Assembly: GCA_009869945.1 (NCBI GenBank)
Contig: WIXG01000012.1
Coordinates: 248,001 to 312,000, forward strand
Length of the DNA stretch: 64,000 nucleotides
Origin: Mesaphorura yosii
Taxonomy: Eukaryota; Arthropoda; Collembola; Poduromorpha; Tullbergiidae
Reading direction: 5' to 3'
The notes below the pieces were generated by a model, which saw only the letters and a program-made list of their open reading frames with translations, had not been told where the DNA came from and ran no database searches. The first letter of the stretch is position 1. Each line of letters begins with the position of its first letter. Of the stretch, positions 11,880 through 22,679 are shown piece after piece. Made by a program: the position numbers and the translations under genes.

Positions 11880-14800
11880 TATCACTGAACACTTATCTCA
11901 TCTTGGATGCATGCAATGCGTAAATTGGGATCCTGATCCGTGAAATCATGAATCGGTTAGGTTAACTGTCAACGTTAAAGGATTCCACTCCCAAGAGATT
12001 TGTGATTTTGACACGTCTGTTGCAAAATATGCTTTGCAATGTAGTACAACCATTCGAATCTTCCTCCAATGTGCATATTAACACAAGGACCACAGAAGTT
12101 GTGTCAGCTTGGTATTATCCCGGCTCATTGTGTAGAAATTATCAAACTCATTAGAAAATTAACGCTCTTAAAGATAGTTAGTGGAAGAATTCTTCCTTGG
12201 GGAGGCTCGAGTCAAATTAATGCGTTTAATGGGGGAAGCTTTTAGCTACGGACGCTTTAGCGTCTTGGATGAATTGTTTTAACAGCTTTTGCTTCTCTCT
12301 GCTGTGTTTGGATTGATTCATTCATTTGGGTCGTCAGATTCCCATTCTGGACTAAACCACTGACGACAATGAAGGCGCCTTGTGGCTTAGGCTCGACGGG
12401 CATATCTTAACGGGGACGAACATGCAAATGGCAAGTACAGAAGCCACGAAACCAGAACAACTTCATTAATCCAAAAGCGCAAGCGGAAAGTTGTGAAAGA
12501 GTCGCTTTCTGCTCACTTCCAAGTTTCAAGTTTCCAAATCTCGATCTCCAACCAGAACACGCTTCAGTCGCAGTCGCAGTCGCAGCAGGCACAGCCACAG
12601 CCACAATCCGGAATTCCCTTTCGACTCGACGATCGGATCTTCCGTTGACTCTCACTTCATTCACCCACGGTCCACGGAGAAAGCAGGCAATCTCTCTCGC
12701 GGCTCCACTCCTCGCTCATTTGTTCAGTCTGTGGCTTGCGGTTCGGAAACTTGACAAGCAGCGAAACTACCCCAAGATTACTTCTCGCACATCTCGGCAT
12801 CTCACTTGTTGAATCTGCTCTATCAGTTGAACTGATACCGCTCAGTTGCTAACTAGATAGCACATTTTGTCCACGCGCACGCTCTCAATTGCTTTCATTC
12901 CGAGGACCAATCGAATCGAAGCCCGACTCATTCGTCAAAAATCCCAACGTTAAGGTAAGGCAACTTTAGTTCATTTAATCAGTAAGTGTCTTCCGTTTTT
13001 GCTGTCTAATTCAAAAAATTTCGGATTCCTCCAGCATTCAAACATTCATTGACTTTGAGTTCCGATTTTAGTCAGCATCCTTCATTGAATTTAGCGTTTG
13101 GTCTTTCGCTTTCGTCGTTGCTTCTGATCCTGTGCCGTGTCAAGTATCATAATCATGACATGACTCATCTTCACGCGAGGACGCACGGAATAATTCTCCG
13201 CTCTGGATTAATTAATTTGCCAACGACCGAGGCTGACAAAATAATTAAAGTGCAACACCGCCCAGTTGATCCCATAAATCAAAATTTGAAAGCGTAGTTG
13301 AGATAGTAGGAAGCAGAAAGCACGGTTTCACGAAATCCTTCATTGCGCAGTTGTTTTTTGCGACCGAGATTTTTCGTCTCAAGGGAATTAATTTTGCGTA
13401 GGTCACCATTAAAATGATTGTAATTAAAATGATTTATCCATCGTAATGTGATCTAAGAGCCATTCGTTCCTTCGTCGATGAAACCTTCTAGAATTTAATT
13501 ACAATTTCATTCATTTGAGCATTCCTTCTCCTTCATAATAAAATAGTGGAATTAGTGCGTAATTGGAAATTCACAAATGTTTACGGTTAGCTTAGTCTGA
13601 ACAACACGTCAGCACGTCATCATTTCGCAGGAAGAAATGAATCTAATTAATTCAGGCATTAATTCGGCGTGTGGGTCTTTTCTTGTTCTTACACGTTTCT
13701 CGTCTATCGCCTTGTCTTCCATCTTGTCTTCCATCTTGTCTTGCATGACGTGATTCACAATTTTCACGAAGACGATCTCGAAAACACTTCACATTCACAT
13801 ACTTATGACTCAAGACCATACATTTGCAGAGCCTGTAAAGTGAGTAAAGTGAGTATTTACCTTTCCATGATGGCGAAATGACGATGGGCGATATCTTAAA
13901 GTAATAATCATAATCTCACTTTGCACGTACTCATTCTGGCTTCGTTCATGTACCAAATTGAATATTGAAAATAAGATTTTCGTCACGTTCCATTATTTGC
14001 TCAAGATTTCACATTTCACACTCTTCAAACCCTTTTGCCTGGAGAGCATGAATAGCCAGCAATAGGAAAGTAACTGGCGAAGATTAAGGAGTAAAATGTA
14101 AAATGGTTATTACGCCCAATTTTGGGCATTACGTGAAGTATTGAAAGGTCGTCAGGCAATGCCGGAAGGGACTGCTTTACCTTTCCAATTTCCAATGGAA
14201 AGTTTCCAAGACCGACGAGCAATGGGGCAATGGAAATGAGAACCCGGCTTCGATTTCATTTGAGCACGACCCGGTTGTCTGTACTTTGAAAGACCAAAGC
14301 CGAAGATAAAGATTGCATGTTTCTTGGCTTTCACTTCTTTGTTAAGCCACGTCAAGCCAAGTTGTGAAAACAAAAGTCAGCAGTATTTGTTATGCACAAA
14401 TCTCTGAAAACTGGAAAACAAAAGAAGAAAGTCAGATTCAGGGGACAGACAGGTAGAAATTGATTAATCTAGGCCGGGGCAGCCAAAGTGGAAGGCAAAA
14501 GGCAGAAGATTATTTTTAATGAGTTAACTGATCTCTTTGATTCTTATTCATCTTACGCGTGCGGGCGCGGACGCGAATGTTCTAACCCTTGGCATATTAT
14601 GGCGCGGGCCGTGGCCGTATCCATCCCATATGCCTCTGATTTCCTCGAAACAATTGTGGAAGAACCCTGCAATTCATTAAAACTTTGCACAAAGTAACGC
14701 TGCCATTTTTATATTACAATACAGTAAGAATCTGCAGCAGCAGGAGGTAGCAAAACAAAAATAATTGGCATTAGCTATTCGGACCGACTGAATTTGCAAA

Positions 14801-15291
14801 AGTTTATCGCAAAATGCGAAACTGCACGAGCACATTGGCGATTGGATGAATTTCGTTCTTGTAATACGCAGAAAGTTATCTTTGTCATTAAGTCATTCAA
14901 ACTTTCCCATGCCGCTGACGTCGTCGTCGATGTGACATTGACAAGTTGCACTTTTGACTTTGACTTTGGTTAAGTGCATTCGCAGTCGCTGGAACATGTC
15001 GGAATCTTAATCTTAATTAATGGGTGTAATTCTTTGTATCGGCAAGTGACGCAAATCGAGACGAATGCAAATCCATTGAAATGGGGTTTGCGTTACTGCG
15101 TTAATCTGATCTGCATCCAAAAAGAGATCGAAATCCCACGATTCTTGAATAAATTACTTCCGAGACGGAGGCGGGCCAATTTCCTTAAGTGCGTAATCAA
15201 TTATTTGTCAATTGTCAATTCACAGACCGAAACCGAGGCAGAGGCAGAGACCGGGACACCGAAGTAGAAGTTTGAAAGTCAAAGTCAAGTC
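11880..15291. other. Divergent intergenic region between VPS54 and GPA2
   Basis: A 3.4-kb gap with only short chance frames. It should contain the VPS54 promoter at the left and the GPA2 regulatory region. A possible untranslated first exon of GPA2 could end at the AAG|GTAAGG donor near 12954 and join an acceptor of the form TTCACAG near 15223, just before the GPA2 start; this is inference from splice signals only. A CAGTCG triplication lies at 12564-12584. Confidence 0.4.
13711..13746. repeat. 12-bp tandem repeat, three copies
   Basis: Three consecutive copies of CTTGTCTTCCAT, the last with one change (CTTGTCTTGCAT), at 13711-13722, 13723-13734 and 13735-13746. This is a minisatellite-like stretch in noncoding DNA. 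Confidence 0.85.
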
Positions 15292-16166
15292 ATGGCTGCT
15301 ACGTGTACTTCTTCAAGCCGATTCTGGATCGGATGCGTGGCCGCGCTGTTTCTGGTGAGTCTGTACTATCAGCGTGCGGTGGTGGTGGAAGCGAAACATT
15401 CGTGGGAGCGGCCAGGATGTCACAAAGTTGGTAAGTAAATGATATTAAAGAGATAATCGGGTGATGATGGATCACATCATCATTGGAACGTGTTTATAAA
15501 TAGAACCAGGAATTCGAGCCGTTTATTGCGAAATTCAATCCCAAGCTCGTAATCGAAAATTGAGTTAAGAACGCTGGACGCAGTTTCCTGGTGCTGGAGT
15601 CTTTTTTCATTCTTGTCTGTGATCGTTGATCATTCGAGTGTGACGTGGCCTTCTCAGATTACTCGATTACTGTAATTGTAATTGCACGCCCGGGCGGGCA
15701 CGGCACCGCACACAATTAAATCATAATTACACGTTACACGTGGCTTATGGCTCATGGCTCGACCAGAATTCACGCGTTGGTCACTGAAGGAAACGTTGGC
15801 GTCCCGCGTCGCGTAATTTAAGGGTTTCAATGCCAGATAATTGAGTTCTGGTTCGTCCTTTTCGAAAACAACTGGAAATTTCCTGTTGTCGTTTCAGGTC
15901 ACACGAGAAAGGTGACGATTCCCGAGTGCGTGGAGTTTACGATTACAACGAACGCGTGTCGAGGTTACTGCGAGTCTTTTGCCGTTCCCTCGGCATGGCA
16001 CCGCCTCAAAAACAACCCGCTGCAAACCATCACGTCGGTGGGTCAGTGCTGCAACATAATGGAGACCGAAGACGTGGTCGTGAACGTTATGTGCTTGGAG
16101 GGCCCTCGCGAGCTGACGTTTAAGTCGGCCAAGTCATGCTCTTGCTACCACTGCAAGAAAGATTAA
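15292..16166 (+). CDS. GPA2: GPA2, thyrostimulin alpha subunit (glycoprotein hormone alpha 2)
   Basis: Two exons, 15292-15430 and 15898-16166, joined in phase 1 inside a Gly codon, giving 135 residues. GPA2 pairs with GPB5 to form thyrostimulin, a secreted cystine-knot hormone that signals through LGR1-type receptors in arthropods. A hydrophobic signal segment (residues 11-24, FWIGCVAALFLVSL) precedes the mature part. The mature part has ten cysteines in the GPA2 pattern: PGCH, PECVEFTI, NACRGYCES, the CC pair in SVGQCCNI, VMCLEG, and SCSCYHCKKD. The ATG at 15292 is chosen because it opens the signal peptide. No N-X-S/T sequon is present in the mature chain. The partner subunit lies 1.4 kb downstream on the opposite strand. 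Identity is strong from the cysteine spacing and the CRGYCESFA motif. Confidence 0.93.
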
Positions 16167-16298
16167 AACATACAAACGAGCCGGCGCACGCTGAGTTCAA
16201 TACAGTACAGTAAATCCCTTTTAAAGATGTGTAATAATTATATTTTTAATCATGTTTGCTTGCTTTGAGATCGGATTTCGATCTTACACGTGTAAAAA

Positions 16299-16304
16299 AA
16301 TAAA
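16299..16304 (+). terminator. GPA2 poly(A) signal
   Basis: AATAAA 133 bases after the GPA2 stop in a run of A residues. A second cluster of AATAAA motifs near 16497-16506 is an alternative. Confidence 0.5.
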
Positions 16305-17428
16305 AATAGACTTATGGCAAAATATCATCATCATTGTACATTATACTCTTGTAAAATTGTAATGCATGCGCTGCATCCATGCCTCCAGACTGCAGACGGC
16401 TTGACGCCTGACGCGTGTATAGTCATAGGCGGAGGTAGACCCGATTTCTTGTATACTCGCATTTTACGAGTGGATTAGCCATTAGCAAATCTGTAAAATA
16501 AAATAAATTGTTCCGTTTGCGTTCGCTGGGTTTGAATTTTACTGAGTCTGAATGCTTTCTTTGTCGTTTGAGGGTTTGATGGCAAACGCCTTCGCATTTG
16601 ATGCATTCAATCTATTGTCCAATCGCCCTGCTGTGGCTGCAGTTTACTACAAATATAAGTACAAATACTGATAAACAGGCAAAACAGGGCACAGAATCCG
16701 TGGGAGGTGGGTTCAAAAGTGTGGCGACGCGGCGACATTTGCACAAGACTTGGTACTTGTGGAAATGGAAATCTTGGCTTGGAATTATTGAAAGACTCCA
16801 ATTTCCAGGTAAATCTTTTTATTGCGTCACTCACAAACCGAAGCGTAGTGGTTCACTACTTCTAAGAATAAACTGGGAGTTCACGCCGTGCCGTGGCGTG
16901 TAGGAAAGTGAATTGGGATTTGTCACCTCGGAAAATATTCTGTACTCTGTAGTCAGAAGTAGCTGTATTTAATAAAGTAAATTGAATCTCAAAGTCTATA
17001 ACCACGCAACAATCGGATGCAGAGCAGACTCCGTGAAGTATTGGAACAGATTCTCGGATATTCACTCCAATCCAGCATAGAACATGAAAGTTCGACGAAA
17101 AAGTGTGCAAAAAAAAACGTGACGAGGGGCGAAATGAGACAAGAAATATTTAGATTTATGGCAAAACATCATCATCATTGTCGTCACTTTATTTCACAGT
17201 TCTTGTTTACAGCACCTTATTTCTTAGAAATTAGTACCAGGATTAGTCTAAGAAAGTATGTTACGCTAACTTAACTTTCTTTTCATTATATTCCGCTAAT
17301 TACAAGCACGTACAGCAGTTGGACACCATAAAAGAATTGACCATTGGTAAAATTAGCGTGGCTACTTAACCGATGTTCCTAGCACCAAAACGAATCCTAT
17401 TGAAAGGATCATATGCAAGTTCATCTAA

Positions 17429-17434
17429 TTTATT
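17429..17434 (-). terminator. GPB5 poly(A) signal
   Basis: TTTATT on the + strand (AATAAA on minus), 105 bases past the GPB5 stop. Another copy occurs near 17188. Confidence 0.45.
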
Positions 17435-17538
17435 TCTCCATATTTCAATGAAGCACTACTATCATAAATCATAGTCGTAGTTAGTTTGAAGTGAAGAACA
17501 GAACGATTCAGCAACTCATGTCATACGCAGTTATTCGC

Positions 17539-18597
17539 TCAGATTCCAAATCCCGAACGTACTCCTCTGTACCTCAACCCTTCGCAGCTTGCCTCCGATG
17601 ATTTGCACACAGTGCAGACGCAGGTTTCCGCCTCCTGATAATCATAGCGCTCAGTCCCTGCCTCCACGTCCTCGTCGCAGTTGGAAAGAATCGCAAAGTT
17701 GGCCTTTCTCGACCCGTACAGGCAGACGGGATGGTGAGAGCGCTTGTACGGAAATCTCCAATCAGCGATCTGCGAATCCGAATAAGCGAATAGCGAATGG
17801 ATCAATTCGGGCTTGGTTAAGTAATAAGTAATGACATAAACTTTTTGTGTCGAAGGTTATGACGAGATTGCATTATTGACACGAAGAAAATGAGAAAATC
17901 GAGGAAGCTGACAAAAGAATGGAAAGTTGTGAGTAGTGAATGTGAATAGCAAACTTTTCCATTTGTGCGAGTTGTCAATTGTCAGAATCAGCTCTCGATT
18001 CGGTTGGAGAGATTGAATGAAACGTTCGTACCTCGTTGGAGTCGCATCGCCCCCAGCAAGACATGACATTTACGTGATCCCAACACTTTCTTCCAGCAGA
18101 ATCTGTTTTCGTCACCTAAAGCCAAGAAAATTCAAGTTAGGAAGGCATTTTAGCAATGGGGGTTCCCGACCTCGGCAAAAGTTTATTTGTTAATCTCGTT
18201 ATAAGGAGCTTAGCTCGTACGGGAGCGGAAAATGGAGCCGGGAGGGAATTGACCATGAAAAGGAAGTAGGAAACTGAAATCTTACCCTGTAGGAGTAAAG
18301 CCTTCGATGACAGTCGAGCGTGGTCGCCGGATCCACCGCGCCCGTGCCCAGAATTGTGACTCCATTCTCCTGACTCAACGGAGGGCTGTCATCTTCCCCG
18401 AGCAAGGTCGAAAGCAGCTCATCGTCTGTCAACGGATCCTGACCCTGGGTAGCCAAGCAAGGAGCTGCCAGGAGACAAAGTGTGGATGCAGTGGCGAGGA
18501 TCAGAAGAGACGAAGACACAAATTCTGCTGTGGCTATGGCCGAGAAGGTTGACGCTGACGATGGACGCATTCTTAGGCCAAGCTCCAAGACTAGCAC
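17539..18597 (-). CDS. GPB5: GPB5, thyrostimulin beta subunit (glycoprotein hormone beta 5)
   Basis: Three phase-0 exons on the minus strand, 18286-18597, 18032-18115 and 17539-17769, giving 208 residues. This is the beta partner of GPA2. The sequence opens with a hydrophobic signal region (SSSLLILATASTLCLLAAPC). A roughly 50-residue acidic extension follows before the first knot cysteine. The knot itself has ten cysteines: DCHRRLYSYR, GRKCWDHVNVMSCWGRCDSNE, FPYKRSHHPVC, SNCDED, ETCVCTVCKSSEASCEGLRY. These are GPB5 signatures shared by insects and vertebrates. A start at 18570 (MRPSSAS) would give a more usual signal peptide and is an alternative to 18597. A TATA motif lies at 18685-18690. 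No N-glycosylation sequon is visible. Confidence 0.93.
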
Positions 18598-19730
18598 TAG
18601 CTTCTTCTGGCACTGGCTCGTGTCGCTTCTTCACAGAACGATCCTCAAGCAACAAGTGGAGCTCTTGTCAAGCTGCTGCTGGGTTTTATAGTCTGATTCC
18701 GCTTGCTTCTCAGGATTCCACAGCGTTTTCCAGCAACACAACCCGAAAAACCAACCCTTTCGTAGAAACTTAGAAACTTTCCCATTCTCGCGTACTGCTG
18801 CATTTCACTGCTGCTTTCCAGTTCTGAGTTCCAGTTCCAGGACATATGCTAAGTTATCAATTCGATTCTAGCGTGCACCCATGAACCGAACTCGTGAATT
18901 GTGTGAGACGCCAACGCCAAAAGTGATCGTGGCGCAAGCCTCCCGGACCCGCCTAGGTCAACAGCGGCAGGCCGCAGGTTCCATTCCCTCATTAAATCAA
19001 AGCAAGTCCAAATAATGATAGAACTATTTCTCAACTCACTTAATGTGCTGGATCAACTAACCACGACGTGCCTTACGTAACTCTGATTTGCAATGTGATT
19101 TCATCCATGATTTATGAAGTGCAGGATGAAGGTGAGACATGAAACTGGCATCTCACGATGGATGCGTCTAGTCTAGTCTCAAGCGAGAGCATGCTGGCTC
19201 CGTCGTGGTGCTCTCGCACAAGTAGAAAGGTACGAATTTCCTCACAATTGAACGGCGACTGGAGCGACTGAATTTAAATTCAGTTTCATTAGTATATTAC
19301 TGATAACTTTACTAATCGTAGATACTGCTTCATTTGTAGTTGAAATAACTGCTACTCATTACTCTTGTGGATAGTGAATCCATGATTCGAGACTGCGTGG
19401 TCGGGTCCCTGTAAAATCATCCAAGGCTTGTGAATAAGGAGGCTGTCTCCTACGATTGTTACTACTAGCACACCACCATCACCACTGCCTGCTTACCTGT
19501 GGGTAAGTTTACAATAGTATTCATTCTCCTTAATTAAGAGTACTTAATTTGAATAGAGAACGCCTGATAATGACCCAATGTAAATAATCATTTAAAGACT
19601 TTGAGTTCTTGGGTTTGGATCCTTGATCATCTGGTCGCAGCTGCAACTGCTCCTTTTCTGCTGCCACTTCCAACTGCTTTTTGGCTGTTGTGGTCTGTGA
19701 CGTGACATAGCCTTGGCTTTGACCGCGAGT
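18598..19730. other. Divergent intergenic region between GPB5 and the OAS-like gene
   Basis: About 1.1 kb between two divergent starts. Besides the GPB5 TATA motif I see no gene, and the short open frames here have no recognisable content. Confidence 0.45.
18685..18690 (-). promoter_or_regulatory. TATA box of GPB5
   Basis: TATAAA on the minus strand (TTTATA on +), 88 bases upstream of the GPB5 start codon. This is compatible with transcription starting some 30 bases downstream and a short 5' UTR. It is supported only by sequence and spacing. Confidence 0.5.
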
Positions 19731-21321
19731 ATGGCGAACAGTCTTGGTCCCGACTTTACTCCAGAGTTCGAAGCAATTCTCATCGACTTCGCCGAGAGTT
19801 TGCGTCCAAGGGGCGGTATCTCAAGTTCCCAGAAATATCATCTTCTGATACGGGTAAGCCTGTGTGGCTTTGGGTAATTATGAATTCGAGTTTTAAAACA
19901 ATGCCCCAAACATTTCGTTTTTTTTGCAGGTTATGGGCGCACTGAAGGCGGTACCGGACAACAAGATAGCCCGCTGTGTTGTCGGTGGAAGTGTCGGGAG
20001 GGACACCTGCATCCCTTTTCTGCACAACTTCAACGTATTTCTTTTTGTCAACGATACGATTGGATCATTTTGGAATCTGTTGGACAAGTATAAGGAGGCG
20101 TTGCAAGCATTCATGAATGAAGCGTTTCTTGGCAATGAGATTAACTTGATACATACACAAAATTCACTTCAGTTTATCATTCAAGGACTACACTTCGAAA
20201 TCATTCTGGTGAAAAATTTTGTTCCTTTACCGCCACATGCAGGAGAGTTAACCATAACCAAGCTTGCCGAGCTCCAACGCGATGGCTACTTAAAGTTCGA
20301 ACAGAGATCCAGAAACATGACGGAGCGCCTCAAATATTCATTGGTCGAATCCGAAGTCATTTTCTTTCAAAACCAACCACCTTTCGTCTTCAACTTGATC
20401 CGCATTTGCAAGTTTTGGAAATGCACGCTCTATTTTAAGTGGCCTCACCCGGGGCTTAGTTCGTTCATTGAAACGGTTGCGCTGCATGTTGCTCATCAAG
20501 AACTGAAAAATAATCCAAACTCTCCGTCCCTCTTCAAAGGCTTCCGTGCGTTTTTGGAAACAATCAGTCAACATGAAGACATCTGCATAACCTTTGACCA
20601 CGAGTGTGAAGCATTGAAGAAATCAAGACGGGATCTGCCCATCGTTTTGAACCCCGTGAATAAATTCGTGAATTTACAACTTGAAGGTGACACTGTCAAA
20701 CAGTTAACGAGTTTCGCAAGTGCAACTTTAAGTGCCTTAGAAAGAATGGGTGCGGTGAACAACAAGCGGACGAAATTGACCGCTCTCAACTTCTTGACCA
20801 AAGTATTCGAGCCACGAAGACAATCCGTCTTCAAGCAGCTCATCGCCAGGAACTTGTACTCAGTGAAGAAGTGCCATATGCACCTGATATGGGATATCAC
20901 TACCAAGGAAGTCAACCCGGGCCGGTGCAATTTATCCAAGCGGCCACGTGAAGATCTCGAAGCCATCGAACGACTGACGAATAGGTTTGTTGTCACTCCG
21001 GCGATCATTTATATGCTGCACCACACGAGGAGGACCGTTGATGCACGGGAGTTCGTCAGGTTGGCCCGACCCAAAATTTTCGAGCACATTCTTGGCCAGA
21101 AGGACGATGGATCTGACGCCCAGTTCCAGTTGCATAGCGGCGATGGCTTGCTGATGAATCAGGAGCTTCCGTCGTTCAGGCTAACATACCCACTAAAAAT
21201 GGGCAACAATCCAGAAGTTGAAGAAGAAAATATTCCTGGCACACTGAACGGTGAGCTACCGCGAATCATTGCCTTGCTTACAATCAGGTATGATTTCGAT
21301 GGTGAACGCGATGTCGATTGA
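19731..21321 (+). CDS. 2'-5' oligoadenylate synthetase-like protein with degenerate catalytic triad
   Basis: Two exons, 19731-19853 and 19930-21321 (phase 0), giving 504 residues. True OAS enzymes bind double-stranded RNA and make 2'-5' oligoadenylate. The OAS layout is visible: GGSVGRDT (60-67, matching the GGS nucleotide loop), a palm strand HNFNVFLF (73-80), a second strand LHFEIILVKNF (128-138), then the C-terminal OAS domain with FNLIRICKFWK (compare LIRLVKHWY), FKGFRAFLETI (compare AQGFRTVLEL), ICITF and LPIVLNPVNKFVNL (compare RPVILDPADPTGNL). All three metal-binding aspartates are changed: N74, N76 and E131. The protein is therefore predicted to be catalytically dead, possibly an RNA-binding or regulatory pseudoenzyme. 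About 190 residues after the OAS part are unrecognised. A DZF (NF45/NF90) assignment was considered, but the RPVILDP-like block favours OAS. Confidence 0.75.
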
Positions 21322-21373
21322 CGAAGCGAAGTGACCGAAGGCAAGTTGATGGCGATGGTAATTGTAAAATAAT

Positions 21374-21379
21374 AATAAA
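21374..21379 (+). terminator. OAS-like gene poly(A) signal
   Basis: AATAAA 53 bases after the TGA stop of the OAS-like gene. Confidence 0.55.
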
Positions 21380-22679
21380 AAACATCGTGCAATTAAGTCG
21401 ATTCCTTTTTAATATTCAATGTTGAGACCGACGACCGTGAACTTTAAAATTATTTCCAAATGCCAAATGTCTGGTCACTAAATTGAATTATTAAATTTAA
21501 ATTATCTGTATCCAGTTCAGGGCATGCGGTCTTCAGCTACGTGTCATTTTCTTGTCTTCATCCCTACGCCCCTTTCCTCCTTCAGCCAATTCTTGACTTG
21601 AGCGGTCAATTTTGTCTTGTCTTGTTTTGATTTTGTTCGTTAATAAAGGCCAGAGTGAATTGACTTCTGCTGCTGCGCCTTTTATTTCCAATAGTGCAAA
21701 TCTTCTCATCTCAAACTCATCAACAATCCGAACATTCAATATTTCTTCTTTTCTTTTATGAAGAATCTTCAGAATGAAGTTCGTTCACATCAAAAGTTGC
21801 CAGCTGATTTGACTTGGGTGATTAAGTTAGTTCAGTTAACTAATTACCTTATCTTTTCTCAGCAATGGACATATTCTTGTTTGACTGTTCTAATTTTACA
21901 AGCTCTTTTAATGTTTACTTAATATTTTAAAGTTAAACTATATTTTGCGTGCTTATTACCTCAGAATACTGAATATACTGAAGAATTCAAGAATCCGTCA
22001 TTATTTCTTATCAATATAAACCAGATGACTAGAAATACTGCTACTGACTTGTGTTCAGTGACGTAGGAACAATTGCCTAAATTGTTGAGTTTCTGATTGT
22101 CACATTTTAAATTCTGTATTCCGCAATTCTATTGCTAGTATCACATTTCGTGTTCTCTCTGATTTCGGAGCTTGTAAATAACTAAAGTTTGCTTCCGGAC
22201 TGATAAGTAATGAATTAATAAGTTAATTCTACGGAATAAATGATATGAATAATTGTAATTAATTAGATTAGACATAATTTCTACACTTAGATAAGTCGAT
22301 GTCGATGTGTCTTGAAGTTATTGTTTTTTTTGCTTGGATTTAGTTACAATAAAGATAAAAACAAATACGACGGCGATGGCCGATACTGATAAGGTATTAA
22401 ATGATTATTAAGTTGTAGTTCACAGTCTCCACATTCATCGAGTTGACTGAAGAGATAAGAAATCATCATCTTACGAGTCTTTAACTAAATTTTAATTAAC
22501 GTCTTTGAATTGACATTTAGTTTACACAAAACACGATACACAATGCATAACGTTCTATTCCTAACTGCAATTTGCACTGCATTGCATCTCTAAGTTGATT
22601 CGTTAGTTTATTAGATGGATATGTTATTGAGCTTGGAAATCTGCACCCTGATGTGATTTCCACGAAAGTAGAGCGAAAA
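21380..22679. other. Convergent intergenic region between the OAS-like gene and the GPCR
   Basis: About 1.3 kb of very AT-rich DNA. Part of it is probably the 3' UTR of the minus-strand receptor. No coding region is supported. Confidence 0.45.

Larger units (their letters stand above)
16167..17538. other. Convergent intergenic region between GPA2 and GPB5
   Basis: About 1.4 kb, AT-rich, made of the two facing 3' UTRs and a spacer. The ATCATCATCATTGT-like string near 16323 recurs near 17168, a weak short dispersed repeat. No coding region is supported. Confidence 0.5.

Noticed and set aside
19731-21321. Horizontal transfer origin for the OAS-like gene
   Set aside because: The gene has a normal spliceosomal intron, a local poly(A) signal and base composition like its neighbours; nothing points to recent transfer.
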